Origin: Spirosoma sp. KUDC1026
Lineage (GTDB): Bacteria > Bacteroidota > Bacteroidia > Cytophagales > Spirosomataceae
Assembly (NCBI RefSeq): GCF_013375035.1
Contig: NZ_CP056032.1
Location: 2,894,001 to 2,958,000, forward strand
Reading direction: 5' to 3'
DNA length: 64,000 bases
Below the pieces are notes generated by a model. The model had not been told where the DNA came from. It searched no databases and saw only the letters and a program-made list of their open reading frames with translations. Position numbers and translations under genes: made by a program. Numbering within the stretch: position 1 is the stretch's first letter; each line of letters starts with the position of its first letter. Positions 28,948-38,800 of the stretch are shown here, piece after piece.

Positions 28948-29826
28948 TTACTGCCGGACTGCTTCTACCTTTCGAATGGAAATAAAGCTCTGTAACGCAA
29001 CCGACGACATAACGAGCAGCAAGCCAGCATAGAAGGACGTATTCACAGTCTTGCTCTCGCCGAAGAAGAGAAACGCCATAACGATCGCATAGATCGGCTC
29101 CAGGTTGAAACTCAAATTCACCGTGAACGCCGGTATTTTCCGCAGGGACTCCGCAAACAGAACGTACAGGCCGACCGTACAAAACAGCGATAACAGCAGT
29201 AGATAGAACGTATCGGTTAGGCCTGGAATGAGGGTTGCGACCGGAAAATAGTGGAGATAGATCGGTAGGAGCAGGCCCAGGCCAATCGTACCACCCAGCA
29301 TCTGGTAATAATTGATCAACTTACTATCATAGTGGCGTACCAACCGCTCATTATAGATCGTATAAAGAGCGGCAAAGGCGGAGGAGATGGTACCCAGGAC
29401 AATCCCAAGCTGATAGGACGCGTCGAAATGAAAGATCAGACCGATACCGGCCAGCGTCAGCATACTCAGTAACAGCTCCGATGCAACAAACTTCTGTTTG
29501 ATCAGGGCTCCAAAAACGGCCGTAAAAAAGCTGGTCAGGCAGTAACAGACCACCCCGATCGAAATGTTGGAATACTTGATACTGGCATAGAAAAACACCC
29601 AGTGAATGGTAATAAACAGCCCGACCCTGGCAATATCAAACTTCTTCTTGCGGGAGATAGCCGTATTGATTTTGAACAGCTTCAGAATTATAAACAGGAA
29701 GACCGCGGAAAAGAAGACTCGGTACCAGACCAGAAGGCCTTCGTTGAGGGTAATCAGCTTTCCGAATACACCAGTGAAGCCCGCGAGTACTACAGCAATA
29801 TGCAATACCAGGTATGTTTTTTTCAT
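28948..29826 (-). CDS. EamA/DMT-superfamily transporter
   Basis: A 292-residue membrane protein with about ten hydrophobic helices and the internal two-fold EamA repeat. It begins MKKTYLVLHIAVVLAGFTGVFGK, typical of drug/metabolite transporters. Family members export or import amino acids, nucleotides or drugs; the substrate is unknown. The DUF2809 gene lies 15 bp upstream on the same strand, so the two may be cotranscribed. Confidence 0.85.
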   Translation of the reverse strand: MKKTYLVLHIAVVLAGFTGVFGKLITLNEGLLVWYRVFFSAVFLFIILKLFKINTAISRKKKFDIARVGLFITIHWVFFYASIKYSNISIGVVCYCLTSFFTAVFGALIKQKFVASELLLSMLTLAGIGLIFHFDASYQLGIVLGTISSAFAALYTIYNERLVRHYDSKLINYYQMLGGTIGLGLLLPIYLHYFPVATLIPGLTDTFYLLLLSLFCTVGLYVLFAESLRKIPAFTVNLSFNLEPIYAIVMAFLFFGESKTVNTSFYAGLLLVMSSVALQSFISIRKVEAVRQ

Positions 29827-29841
29827 AAGAATTGTCTTTAC

Positions 29842-30282
29842 TCAGGAGTAACCGCCCCGATACCGTACTGGAATGGCATACGTTTCGATGAGTACACCCA
29901 GTCCCACGCCCACCACGTAACACAGTAGATCACTCCAGACGAAGCTGAAACCCAGTATTAGCCCCCCTAAACGGGTGGCCCGCAGACTGTCGATCCAGGG
30001 AGCGTGGTATAACTGACTAAGTTCGATACCTACGGAAAACCCTAAAGTGGCCGTTGCAACGGCGGAGATTGTCCACCGGCGGAAGACAAAGGCACCCCCA
30101 AAATAGACCATCAACGCCCAGAGTGCATCACCAACGTATAGTTTGACGAATGAATAATCGCCCAGGAAACGCCGGGACGCTAACCCCAGCAATAGGACGC
30201 TACCCACAAGAATACCGTAGATAATTCGGTTTCTGGTAAGGCGAGGTCGGGCGATGACCGGGCTAAAGTGGGTACTGGACAT
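29842..30282 (-). CDS. DUF2809 membrane protein
   Basis: A 146-residue protein with four hydrophobic helices: GILVGSVLLLGLASRRF, DALWALMVYFGGAF, TATLGFSVGIELSQL, and a last one near LLCYVVGVGLGV. This is the pattern I associate with DUF2809 (YjgA-labelled) membrane proteins of unknown function. The ATG at 30282 (MSSTHFSP) is preferred over a TTG at 30306. The EamA transporter gene follows with a 15-bp gap. Confidence 0.75.
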   Translation of the reverse strand: MSSTHFSPVIARPRLTRNRIIYGILVGSVLLLGLASRRFLGDYSFVKLYVGDALWALMVYFGGAFVFRRWTISAVATATLGFSVGIELSQLYHAPWIDSLRATRLGGLILGFSFVWSDLLCYVVGVGLGVLIETYAIPVRYRGGYS

Positions 30283-30398
30283 TTTTATAAGCGCGTGCGT
30301 CGACAAATATTGACAAATTATGTGTTATGCCCATGTCCAACCATGAGCCGCTGTGAACAGGAGAGCCCTGAGAGTCCTCAACGCTGACCGATTCGCCG

Positions 30399-30406
30399 TA
30401 CCTTTG
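30399..30406 (+). promoter_or_regulatory. Putative -7 element of the DEAD-box helicase gene
   Basis: TACCTTTG, 24 bp before the ATG at 30431. It supports that start, since an upstream in-frame start at 30353 would lie before the promoter. Confidence 0.5.
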
Positions 30407-30430
30407 TGTTGCTTTTTAGATACTATAGCC

Positions 30431-31756
30431 ATGACTTTCGACGATCTGAATCTGAATAAACCCTTGCTCCGCGCGCTGGAGGATTTAACTTATACAACCC
30501 CAACGACGATTCAGGAAAAGGTTTTTTCGATCGCTATGTCGGGACAGGATGTGTGCGGAATTGCGCAGACCGGAACGGGAAAAACGATTGCGTACCTGTT
30601 GCCCTGCCTGCGGCAGCTTCAGTTTTCGAAAGAGCGCCAGACCCAGATGCTGATTCTGGTACCGACCCGGGAGCTGGTTGCTCAGGTGGTCGAAACGGTT
30701 AAACAACTCACGGCCTACATGAGCCTGACGACGGTCGGTGTGTACGGGGGCGTCAACCTGAAACCGCAGCTGGCTGAGGTACAGCAGGGAGCTGATATTC
30801 TCGTGGCCACGCCCGGCCGAATGGTCGATATTCTGTCCAGTGGCATCTATAAGGCCAAAAGCATCAAGAAACTGGTGATCGACGAGGTCGACGAAATGCT
30901 CGATCTGGGCTTTCGGGCACAGCTGAAAGTGATTCTGGATCTGCTGCCGCCCCGTCGCCAGAACCTGCTTTTTTCGGCTACGCTCACCGACGAGGTAGAA
31001 GGGCTGCTGGATACGTATTTTAATAGCCCCGTTTATGTAGAGGCCGCGCCGGTTGGAACCCCACTGGAGAACATCTCCCAACGGGTGTACCGGGTGCCGA
31101 ATATTAATACCAAGCTGAATCTGCTGAATCTGCTGCTGCGCGATACGAGCATGACTAAAGTGCTGCTCTTTGCCGCGACCCGCCACCAGGCCGATCTGCT
31201 GTTCGAACAGCTGGCCGACGAGTGCCCGGACAGTGTGGGGATCATCCACGCCAACAAAGCGCAGAACTACCGGTTCAACAGCGTCAACCAGTTCAAAGTC
31301 GGAACGTACCGCGTCCTGATTGCGACCGACGTAATTGCCCGCGGTCTGGACGTAGCGGGCGTGTCGCACGTCATTAATTTTGATACGCCGGATACGCCCG
31401 AAAACTACATCCACCGGATTGGCCGCACCGGTCGTGCCGACCAGCAGGGGATAGCTATTACGTTCGTTGCTGACAGCGAACAGGAGTACCTGGCGTCCAT
31501 CGAGCAGTTGATGAACTATACCATTCCGGTGCAGCCCCTACCCGAAAAACTGGTCATCTCCGGTGAATTGCTGGACGAAGAAAAACCCCAGGTTCGAATG
31601 AAAAGTATCGACCTGACCGGGCCGAAACCTGAGTCGGGCGGGGGGGCTTTCCACGACAAAATTGACAAGAACAAAAAGGTCAACATCCGCCGGAACCACG
31701 CGGCCGAGAAAATGCTGAAGTACGGCCGGCCCATTAAGCGAAGCGGCAAAAAATAA
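30431..31756 (+). CDS. DEAD/DEAH-box RNA helicase
   Basis: A 441-residue ATP-dependent RNA helicase. It shows a Q motif near TTPTTIQEKV, Walker A AQTGTGKT, motif Ia PTRELVAQ, TPGRM, Walker B VIDEVDEM (DEVD in place of DEAD), SAT, RGLDVAGV and HRIGRTGRA. The C-terminal tail is Lys/Arg-rich, which is common for RNA binding. It should remodel RNA in ribosome assembly or decay. The start is set by a promoter match at 30399-30406. Confidence 0.93.
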   Translation: MTFDDLNLNKPLLRALEDLTYTTPTTIQEKVFSIAMSGQDVCGIAQTGTGKTIAYLLPCLRQLQFSKERQTQMLILVPTRELVAQVVETVKQLTAYMSLTTVGVYGGVNLKPQLAEVQQGADILVATPGRMVDILSSGIYKAKSIKKLVIDEVDEMLDLGFRAQLKVILDLLPPRRQNLLFSATLTDEVEGLLDTYFNSPVYVEAAPVGTPLENISQRVYRVPNINTKLNLLNLLLRDTSMTKVLLFAATRHQADLLFEQLADECPDSVGIIHANKAQNYRFNSVNQFKVGTYRVLIATDVIARGLDVAGVSHVINFDTPDTPENYIHRIGRTGRADQQGIAITFVADSEQEYLASIEQLMNYTIPVQPLPEKLVISGELLDEEKPQVRMKSIDLTGPKPESGGGAFHDKIDKNKKVNIRRNHAAEKMLKYGRPIKRSGKK

Positions 31757-31961
31757 GCCGTTACGCCCCACGCGAGCCGATAAATAGTTCTCCGGTTGCC
31801 AGTTGAAACGGGGAAATTATGCGGTTGCTGTGAGTAGATAAAGGCCAGCGTTGTATTATTACGGCGCTGGCCTTTATTGGCTACGCCCTGGGGCAACCAG
31901 GTCTTACTTACTGAGAATACCATACGCTTTACCCATTAATACGCTGAATTTCCAGTATAAT
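31757..31961. other. Intergenic spacer between the helicase and KDPG aldolase genes
   Basis: Holds a terminator at 31840-31875 and no recognisable gene. A long in-frame extension of the aldolase reading frame starts inside the terminator and is not credible. Confidence 0.5.
31840..31875 (+). terminator. Terminator after the helicase gene
   Basis: An 11-bp stem (AAAGGCCAGCG with CGCTGGCCTTT), followed by TATT. It works best on the plus strand for the helicase gene. Confidence 0.75.
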
Positions 31962-32630
31962 ATGCCTTCATTTTCGTCTGAGCAGCTCCTCGTTCTTCTA
32001 CGCGAGCATCCAATTGTTCCCGTTTATTATAATGCCGATAGCCAGCAGGCGCAGGCCATTGTCCAGGCCTGTTACGATGGCGGACTGCGTTTGTTTGAAT
32101 TCACCAACCGGGGCGACATGGCCTTCACGGTTTTTTCGCAGCTGGTTGAGTACGTTCGGACGAATTGCCCTGGCATGGCCATGGGCATCGGTACGATCCT
32201 GACGCCTGAGGATGCGGAGCGGTTTATGGATGCTGGGGCCGATTTTGTGGTGCAGCCCGTAACGACCGAGCTGATTGGCAAGATCTGTCAGACGCGGGGT
32301 ATCCCCTGGATTCCGGCTGGGTCGACGCTAAATGAAATTTATCAGGCTACCCAGATGGGGGCCCAGGTCGTAAAAGTATTTCCCGGTAATGTGGTTGGTC
32401 CTGGTTTTATCAAAGCCATTCTGGGGCCAATGCCGCATCTGAAACTGATGGTGACGGGGGGCGTCGAACCCAACACCGACAGTCTGACGACCTGGTTTAA
32501 GGCGGGGGTAACCGCGGTCGGCATTGGCTCGCAACTATTCTCGGGGCCAAGCGCCGACCCATCAGCGCTGCGTGACCGGATCGCATCGCTGGTTCAACAC
32601 ACCACCTCTCTTACTACCCTACCTGCATGA
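31962..32630 (+). CDS. eda: KDPG/KHG aldolase (2-keto-3-deoxy-6-phosphogluconate aldolase)
   Basis: A 222-residue class I aldolase. It splits 2-keto-3-deoxy-6-phosphogluconate into pyruvate and glyceraldehyde 3-phosphate, the last step of Entner-Doudoroff or uronate degradation. The general-acid Glu lies in LRLFEFTNRG. PAGSTLNEI and the Schiff-base Lys in QVVKVFPGNVVGP are present, as is VTGGVEP. The start is the ATG at 31962 (MPSFSSEQ). The hexuronate-type transporter starts within the last codons (ATGA overlap), pointing to a small uronate-use operon. The symbol is by function. Confidence 0.9.
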   Translation: MPSFSSEQLLVLLREHPIVPVYYNADSQQAQAIVQACYDGGLRLFEFTNRGDMAFTVFSQLVEYVRTNCPGMAMGIGTILTPEDAERFMDAGADFVVQPVTTELIGKICQTRGIPWIPAGSTLNEIYQATQMGAQVVKVFPGNVVGPGFIKAILGPMPHLKLMVTGGVEPNTDSLTTWFKAGVTAVGIGSQLFSGPSADPSALRDRIASLVQHTTSLTTLPA

Positions 32631-33928
32631 GCAAAGCCGTCGGAAATTACCGCTGGACGATCGTAGCCTTACTTTTCTTTGCTACGACCATTAATTACCT
32701 TGACCGTCAGGTAGTTGGCTTGCTGAAGCCGACGCTGGAAAAAGAATTCAACTGGTCGGAGCTCGATTATAGCCGGATCGTGCAGGTATTCTCGGCGGCT
32801 TATGCCATTGGTCTGTTACTGTTTGGTCGATTCATCGATTATATCGGCACCAAGCTTGGGTACACCATTGCGATTATTTTCTGGAGTCTGGCGGCTATGG
32901 CGCACGCGCTGGCAACCGGTACGTTCGGGTTTATTGTCGCCCGGATTGGGCTGGGGCTGGGGGAGGCCGGTAATTTTCCGGCGGCTATCAAGACCGTAGC
33001 GGAATGGTTTCCTAAGCGGGAACGGGCGCTGGCAACGGGGATCTTCAACTCCGGCGCGAACATTGGCGCCGTCATTGCCCCCATTCTGGTTCCCTGGCTG
33101 CTGGGGGCTTACGGCTGGGAAATGGCGTTTATCGTTACGGGTGCGCTAGGTTTTATCTGGCTAGGCTTCTGGTATTTCGGGTATCAGATTCCGGCTAACC
33201 AGCCCAAGCTGTCGAAAGAGGAGCTTGCTTATATTCACAGTGATAACGAAAGCACCCCCGACGAGGTAGCCGATCATGGAGCGCCTGTATCCTGGAGAGA
33301 ACTGCTGAGCAAGCGGCAAACCTGGACGTTCGTTTTTGGTAAAATGCTGACCGATCCAATCTGGTGGTTTTTCCTATTCTGGCTGCAGGACTACTTCGCT
33401 ACTACATTCCATCTGGACACCAAAAAGCCGAACCTGTACCTGGCGGTGTTATACACCCTTGTCAGTATTGGCAGTATCGGTGGCGGCTATCTGTCCTCCG
33501 CGCTGATTGCCCGGGGATGGAGCGTCTGGAAAGCACGTAAGACTGCTATGCTGATTTTCGCCCTGCTCGTGGTACCCGTTATTGCGGTACGGTTCGGACC
33601 GGGGATCTGGACAGCCGTTGCCCTGATTGGTCTGGCCGGGGCTGCTCACCAGGCCTGGAGTGCCAATATTTTTACGACCGCGTCGGACATGTTTCCCAAA
33701 CGGGCCGTTAGTTCGGTGGTTGGGATTGGCAGTATGGCCGGCTCGGTAGGGGGGATCATCTTTCCTGAATTTGTGGGCCGTATTCTGGACAGCTACAAAC
33801 AGGCGGGGGATGTGCAGTCGGGTTACGGGATCATTTTCCTGATCTGCGGCTCGGCCTACCTGCTGGCCTGGCTGGTAATGCACCTGCTGACACCCACCAT
33901 GAAACCGGTTGAACTGTCGTCACGTTAA
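32627..33928 (+). CDS. MFS transporter, hexuronate (ExuT-like) type
   Basis: A 433-residue protein with 12 predicted helices. It carries the signature NYLDRQVVGLL in helix 1 and the GLGEAGNFPAAIK region with WFPKRERA, typical of anion:cation symporters such as ExuT (galacturonate/glucuronate). It overlaps the aldolase gene by four bases, so both are cotranslated. Likely function is uptake of a uronate whose breakdown ends in KDPG. No uronate isomerase or kinase is adjacent, so the upstream steps must be elsewhere. Confidence 0.88.
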   Translation: MSKAVGNYRWTIVALLFFATTINYLDRQVVGLLKPTLEKEFNWSELDYSRIVQVFSAAYAIGLLLFGRFIDYIGTKLGYTIAIIFWSLAAMAHALATGTFGFIVARIGLGLGEAGNFPAAIKTVAEWFPKRERALATGIFNSGANIGAVIAPILVPWLLGAYGWEMAFIVTGALGFIWLGFWYFGYQIPANQPKLSKEELAYIHSDNESTPDEVADHGAPVSWRELLSKRQTWTFVFGKMLTDPIWWFFLFWLQDYFATTFHLDTKKPNLYLAVLYTLVSIGSIGGGYLSSALIARGWSVWKARKTAMLIFALLVVPVIAVRFGPGIWTAVALIGLAGAAHQAWSANIFTTASDMFPKRAVSSVVGIGSMAGSVGGIIFPEFVGRILDSYKQAGDVQSGYGIIFLICGSAYLLAWLVMHLLTPTMKPVELSSR

Positions 33929-33943
33929 TTAGTGATGCTGACC

Positions 33944-33990
33944 CTAAAAAAAAGCCTGCCGGTCCTTGATGGCCGGCAGGCTTTTTTTAG
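33944..33990. terminator. Bidirectional terminator between the MFS transporter and esterase genes
   Basis: An 18-bp stem (about 33944-33962 with 33973-33990) with eight A on one side and seven T on the other. The esterase stop codon (33987-33989) lies in the arm. Confidence 0.85.
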
Positions 33991-34961
33991 GGGATGGTGT
34001 ACCGTTTGAAAAAGGCCCACATCAGATCGTTGGCCGGGAGCGAACTGGGTGGATCGCTGGAAAGCACCGCCCCCTGGTTGCCGCCGGGCCAGGAATGTCC
34101 CCCGTCTTCGGTCAGATAGCACTCAACAGAAACGTTACTGTCGCCTTTGGTCCAGCGATAGTGCGTATAGACAGGTGTCGTTTCGACTGTTTGACGAGTG
34201 GCCTTTTGATGGGCCAGGTTGCCGAAGACCGACAATGTACTGTCTACCGAAGGGTTCCATTGATTACTGATCCCCCGGCTACCGAACCCACCCTGATATG
34301 GCACGTTTTTGTCCAGTTTAGAGTGAAAATGCAGTACCGGAACCGGGCGGGCAGGCTGACAGGGCTGCTGGAGCTGGATAGTACCTGCGTTAGGAGCAAT
34401 GGCCGCAATTTTTCCGGATAATTCACAGGCCAGCCGGTAGCAGAACATGGCCCCGTTGGAATGTCCGGTAGCATATACCCGTTTGGTATCGATCCGGTAC
34501 GTTTTGGCCAGATCATCAATCAGGGCACTTACAAACCCAACATCATCGGCCTGGCGACCCAGCGATGCTTTGGGGTTGCAGCATTTACCTGCGTTCCAGG
34601 TCCGGATTGACAGGGCACCCTGCGACAGCATTCCGTCTGGATACACTACAATGAACCCCTCTTTGTCGGCTTCCTCACTCAACCGCGACAATGTTTCGAA
34701 GCGGCCGCTACGTCCTCCCCCGCCATGAAACGCCAGCACCAGCGGCACACGCTGTTTGTGCTGCCCATACGTAGCAGGCAGATGCAGCACATACGTTCGG
34801 GTAGTGCCGTTGAATTGAAACGTACCTGACAGGCTGGGTGTCGCTCTACTGGCAGGTTGTGCCGTTGCAGTAAGACCGGTTAGGAGCAGTAAGCTCGTCA
34901 GGAGTGAAAAAAGATGGATGTCTATCCGGTTAGGTGTCGTGCATTGACGCCTGCGAATCAT
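33987..34961 (-). CDS. Exported PHB-depolymerase/feruloyl-esterase family alpha/beta hydrolase
   Basis: A 324-residue secreted serine hydrolase. An N-terminal signal with a hydrophobic stretch (LFSLLTSLLLLTGLTATAQ) is followed by an alpha/beta-hydrolase core. It contains LVLAFHGGGGRSGRFE (oxyanion region), the nucleophile GHSNGAMF, and a C-terminal GGHSWPGG with the catalytic His. Family members of this LpqC type hydrolyse polyhydroxybutyrate or feruloyl/acetyl esters of plant xylan. The actual substrate is not resolved. It is alone on the minus strand. Confidence 0.85.
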   Translation of the reverse strand: MIRRRQCTTPNRIDIHLFSLLTSLLLLTGLTATAQPASRATPSLSGTFQFNGTTRTYVLHLPATYGQHKQRVPLVLAFHGGGGRSGRFETLSRLSEEADKEGFIVVYPDGMLSQGALSIRTWNAGKCCNPKASLGRQADDVGFVSALIDDLAKTYRIDTKRVYATGHSNGAMFCYRLACELSGKIAAIAPNAGTIQLQQPCQPARPVPVLHFHSKLDKNVPYQGGFGSRGISNQWNPSVDSTLSVFGNLAHQKATRQTVETTPVYTHYRWTKGDSNVSVECYLTEDGGHSWPGGNQGAVLSSDPPSSLPANDLMWAFFKRYTIP

Positions 34962-35202
34962 ATAAGGCCGAAAGTTGGGATTATCCGTAAAAAGAGAAAA
35001 GTAAAAAATAATCTGCCATTTACTAAGCGACAGGACAAAAAATTAAGTCGTACCCTGAAAACGGCTACAACTGCCAATGCTCGTACTGATAAGGAAATCG
35101 GGTTTGAAAAAAAGTGAGCGCATTAGAGTGACCCATACATCTTTTTTCGTCATAGATCATTGTAAAGGTTTCCTGTAGATCAATTCCGTAAACTTGTAAG
35201 AT

Positions 35203-35316
35203 ATGAATTCAGTTAATCGTTCTCAATCAGTTGATTTAACCAATCTCATCACTTGGCTGGTCGTTGCTACAATTTCGTTGGGACTAGCAACCGGACTGGT
35301 CTCTTTGTTTGTTTAG
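35203..35316 (+). CDS. Possible small single-pass membrane protein (37 residues)
   Basis: An ATG at 35203 opens a 37-codon frame. The N-terminal half is polar (MNSVNRSQSVDLTN). The second half is a hydrophobic helix of about 22 residues (from LITWLVVATISLG to LVSLFV). A TAAACTTG close to the -7 consensus lies about 8 bp upstream. Small peptides of this shape are often real but are usually missed. No family is recognised and translation is unproven. Confidence 0.35.
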   Translation: MNSVNRSQSVDLTNLITWLVVATISLGLATGLVSLFV

Positions 35317-35589
35317 TCTACGCTGCAACTTCAACCCGCTATGCGTCACACGGGCCAGTAAAACGGCCTGACATAAAGATGAAACAATGAACTGATGACG
35401 AATATCAGCGTCGCGAACTGGCATATATACCTGTTTCTTTCCTCATGGCATAAAGTTTGCACCAGTCTTTTCGGTGAGCGTGATTAGGTAACGGGCGATG
35501 AGTAACCTGCTTACCTCCCGGGTGATAAATTACATAATTTTCACATATTTATATGTAGACAAATAAACTGAAGTTCTATATCTGCCGAC

Positions 35590-35629
35590 GGGTAACAGAT
35601 AGCTATATGGCTGTATGTTACCCTTTTTT
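35590..35629 (+). terminator. Hairpin with T run, possible terminator of an unannotated transcript
   Basis: The stem GGGTAACA (35590-35597) pairs with TGTTACCC (35616-35623) with an inner AGC/GCT, followed by six T. No annotated plus-strand gene ends upstream apart from the 37-codon frame almost 300 bp away, so it may end a small RNA. Confidence 0.5.
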
Positions 35630-35868
35630 GCTTTTGGTTATATTTAAATTGTCGAAATTAAGTAAAAGGGTCGATAGTACAATCTGTGGTTAATCGATAG
35701 GCTTAAATCATTTATTAACGGCGGCACAATTGTTGAGATTTACTGGGTTGCGAAACGAGAGCCGCTATAACGATAGAGCCGGAATTCGGTGAATGCCGCA
35801 ATAGCCTGCCAAATTGGTCCAGTAAACAAATCAATCGTCCACGTAAACCGTAATAAGTCAGTTTGCCT

Positions 35869-38800
35869 ATGAAAGTTTTTACAGTCCTATCATCTCGACA
35901 CCATTTTCTTCGACGATGGTACCTGCTTCTGGTCTTAAACTTACTCGGGTGGGTGCCCGGGTACGCTGAAGATCCGCCAGGAAAAGTAGCTGCGGTGGCT
36001 ATTGGGAGCCGAATTTTTCAGGACGCCAATCGTAACGGGATTCAGGATGCTGGCGACGCCGATTTAAGCGGAGTAACCGTTCGGTTGTACCAGAGTGGAA
36101 TTCAGCGGGGTATAACCACGTCCAATGCCTCGGGTCAATATTCTTTCAATGATGCGACGGTAGCCGGCGGGGTCAGACCTAATACGCCCTATGAGATTCG
36201 TATCCTGTCTACCGATTTTCCCGCCAGACAGAACCTGACGTTAAGTCGGCAGGGAGGAAATCCTGCGCTCGATAGCGACGCTGATCTGGTGGGTAATATT
36301 GCCGTCATTCCGGTCACGACGGGGGGGGATGGCAGTACGCTCAGCGGGTATGATGTGGGTTTTGTGGCTGGTCCACCCGATCTGCAGATCACCAAAGTAT
36401 CTGGTGTTAGTCAGACGACAACGGGCAGTACGGTTACGTACACGATTACCGTAAATAACATCGGCGAAAGCTCGGCGGCTGGTGTCATCGTGCGGGATAC
36501 GATCCAGTCGGGACTGACATATACCTCATCTACGCCTGCCGCAACGACAATAACGCCCGGTAATATTCTGGCATGGAACCTGGGAACGCTGGCTGCTGGT
36601 GCCTCCTCGACAATTACGCTGAACGTGACGGTAACGGGAGAAGGTGTCCTTTATAATACGGCTTATGTAACAACAACCGACGCCGATCCGAACCTAAGCA
36701 ACAATGTCAGCCGGTCGACGTTCACGGTGCCAGTTAAAATCTGCGCTGGCGAAGCCTATGTCGCAAGCCTGCCCGCTTCCTACTCCAACGTGCAGTGGTA
36801 TAATGGTACGACGCCGGTAGCCACCGGAAACAGCTTTACCATTACGGCGGCTGGTAGTTACAGTTTCACAACAACATCAAGCGTAGGCTGCCCGGTAAGC
36901 GGGTGCAGCCCAATCATCATTTATCAGGGTACTGTTCCTTCACTGGCCATCACGCCCGCGAACCCTGCTATTTGTAATGGTACGTCAACGACGCTGACAG
37001 CATCGGGCGATGGGGCAGGTACTTACCGCTGGAATACGGGTGCCATCACGGCGGCCATCTCGGTGACGCCAACCTCAACCACGGCCTACTCAGTGACGTT
37101 CACGCCTGCCAGCACAAGCAGCTGCCCGGCAAGTACCTCGGCGACGGTGACGGTCAACCCAGCGGTGACGGCCACGATTGCAGGCAACCTGACCATCTGT
37201 AACGGTACGTCAACGGTGCTGACAGCGTCGGGTGCGGCTGCAGGTACGGGTACGAGCAGCTACCGCTGGAGCACGGGTGCTGTCACGGCGGCCATCTCGG
37301 TAACCCCAACGGCGACCACGGCTTACTCAGTGACGGTGATCGACGGGAACGGTTGTTCGGGGGTGACCTCGGCCACGGTGACAGTCAACCCAGCGGTGAC
37401 AGCCACCATCGCAGGCAACCTGACCATCTGTAACGGTACGTCAACGGTGCTGACAGCCTCGGGTGCGGCTGCGGGTACAGGTACGAGCAGCTACCGCTGG
37501 AGCACGGGTGCTGTCACGGCGGCCATCTCGGTAACCCCAACGGCGACCACGGCTTACTCGGTGACAGTGATCGACGGGAACGGTTGTTCGGGGGTGACCT
37601 CGGCGACGGTGACGGTCAACCCAGCGGTGACAGCCACGATTGCGGGCAACCTGACCATCTGTAACGGTACGTCAACGGTGCTGACAGCGTCGGGTGCGGC
37701 TGCAGGTACGGGTACGAGCAGCTACCGCTGGAGCACGGGTGCTGTCACGGCGGCCATCTCGGTAACCCCAACGGCGACCACGGCTTACTCAGTGACGGTG
37801 ATCGACGGGAACGGTTGTTCGGGGGTGACCTCGGCGACGGTGACGGTCAACCCAGCGGTGACAGCCACGATTGCGGGCAACCTGACCATCTGTAACGGTA
37901 CGTCAACGGTGCTGACAGCGTCGGGTGGCACCAGCTACGTATGGAACACCGGAGCTATCACGGCGGCCATCTCGGTAACCCCAACGGCGACCACGACCTA
38001 CTCGGTGACGGTGACCAGCGTAGATGGTTGCGTAGGCTCGACCTCGGCCACGGTGACGGTCAACCCAGCGGTGACGGCCACCATCGCAGGTAACCTGACC
38101 ATCTGTAACGGTACGTCAACGGTGCTGACAGCGTCGGGTGGCACCAGCTACGTATGGAACACCGGAGCTATCACGGCGGCCATCTCGGTAACGCCAACGG
38201 CGACCACGGCTTACTCAGTGACGGTGATCGACGGGAACGGTTGTTCGGGGGTGACCTCGGCCACGGTGACGGTCAACCCAGCGGTGACAGCCACGATTGC
38301 GGGCAACCTGACCATCTGTAACGGTACGTCAACGGTGCTGACAGCGTCGGGTGCGGCTGCAGGTACGGGTACGAGCAGCTACCGCTGGAGCACGGGTGCT
38401 GTCACGGCGGCCATCTCGGTAACCCCAACGGCGACCACGGCTTACTCAGTGACGGTGATCGACGGGAACGGTTGTTCGGGGGTGACCTCGGCGACGGTGA
38501 CGGTCAACCCAGCGGTGACAGCCACGATTGCGGGCAACCTGACCATCTGTAACGGTACGTCAACGGTGCTGACAGCGTCGGGTGGCACCAGCTACGTATG
38601 GAACACCGGAGCTATCACGGCGGCCATCTCGGTAACCCCAACGGCGACCACGACCTACTCGGTGACGGTGACCAGCGTAGATGGTTGCGTAGGCTCGACC
38701 TCGGCCACGGTGACGGTCAACCCAGCGGTGACGGCCACCATCGCAGGTAACCTGACCATCTGTAACGGTACGTCAACGGTGCTGACAGCGTCGGGTGGCA

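Larger units (their letters stand above)
34962..35868. other. 900-bp gene-poor region before the surface-repeat gene
   Basis: Between the divergent esterase and adhesin genes. It is AT-richer than the surroundings. It contains a 37-codon membrane-type reading frame (35203-35316), a hairpin with a T run (35590-35629) and a structured stretch at 35486-35520. The 67-codon plus frame at 34914-35117 overlaps the esterase start and has low coding appeal. I see no tRNA. Confidence 0.5.

Noticed and set aside
30485-31414. 309-codon minus-strand frame within the helicase gene
   Set aside because: Shadow of the helicase gene, which carries all the DEAD-box motifs.
34914-35117. 67-codon plus-strand frame, Lys-rich
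   Set aside because: It starts inside the esterase gene and lacks any support other than being open.
34962-35862. tRNA or riboswitch in the gene-poor interval
   Set aside because: No tRNA fold, conserved arms or known aptamer pattern (for example cobalamin or cyclic-di-GMP) could be recognised by eye.
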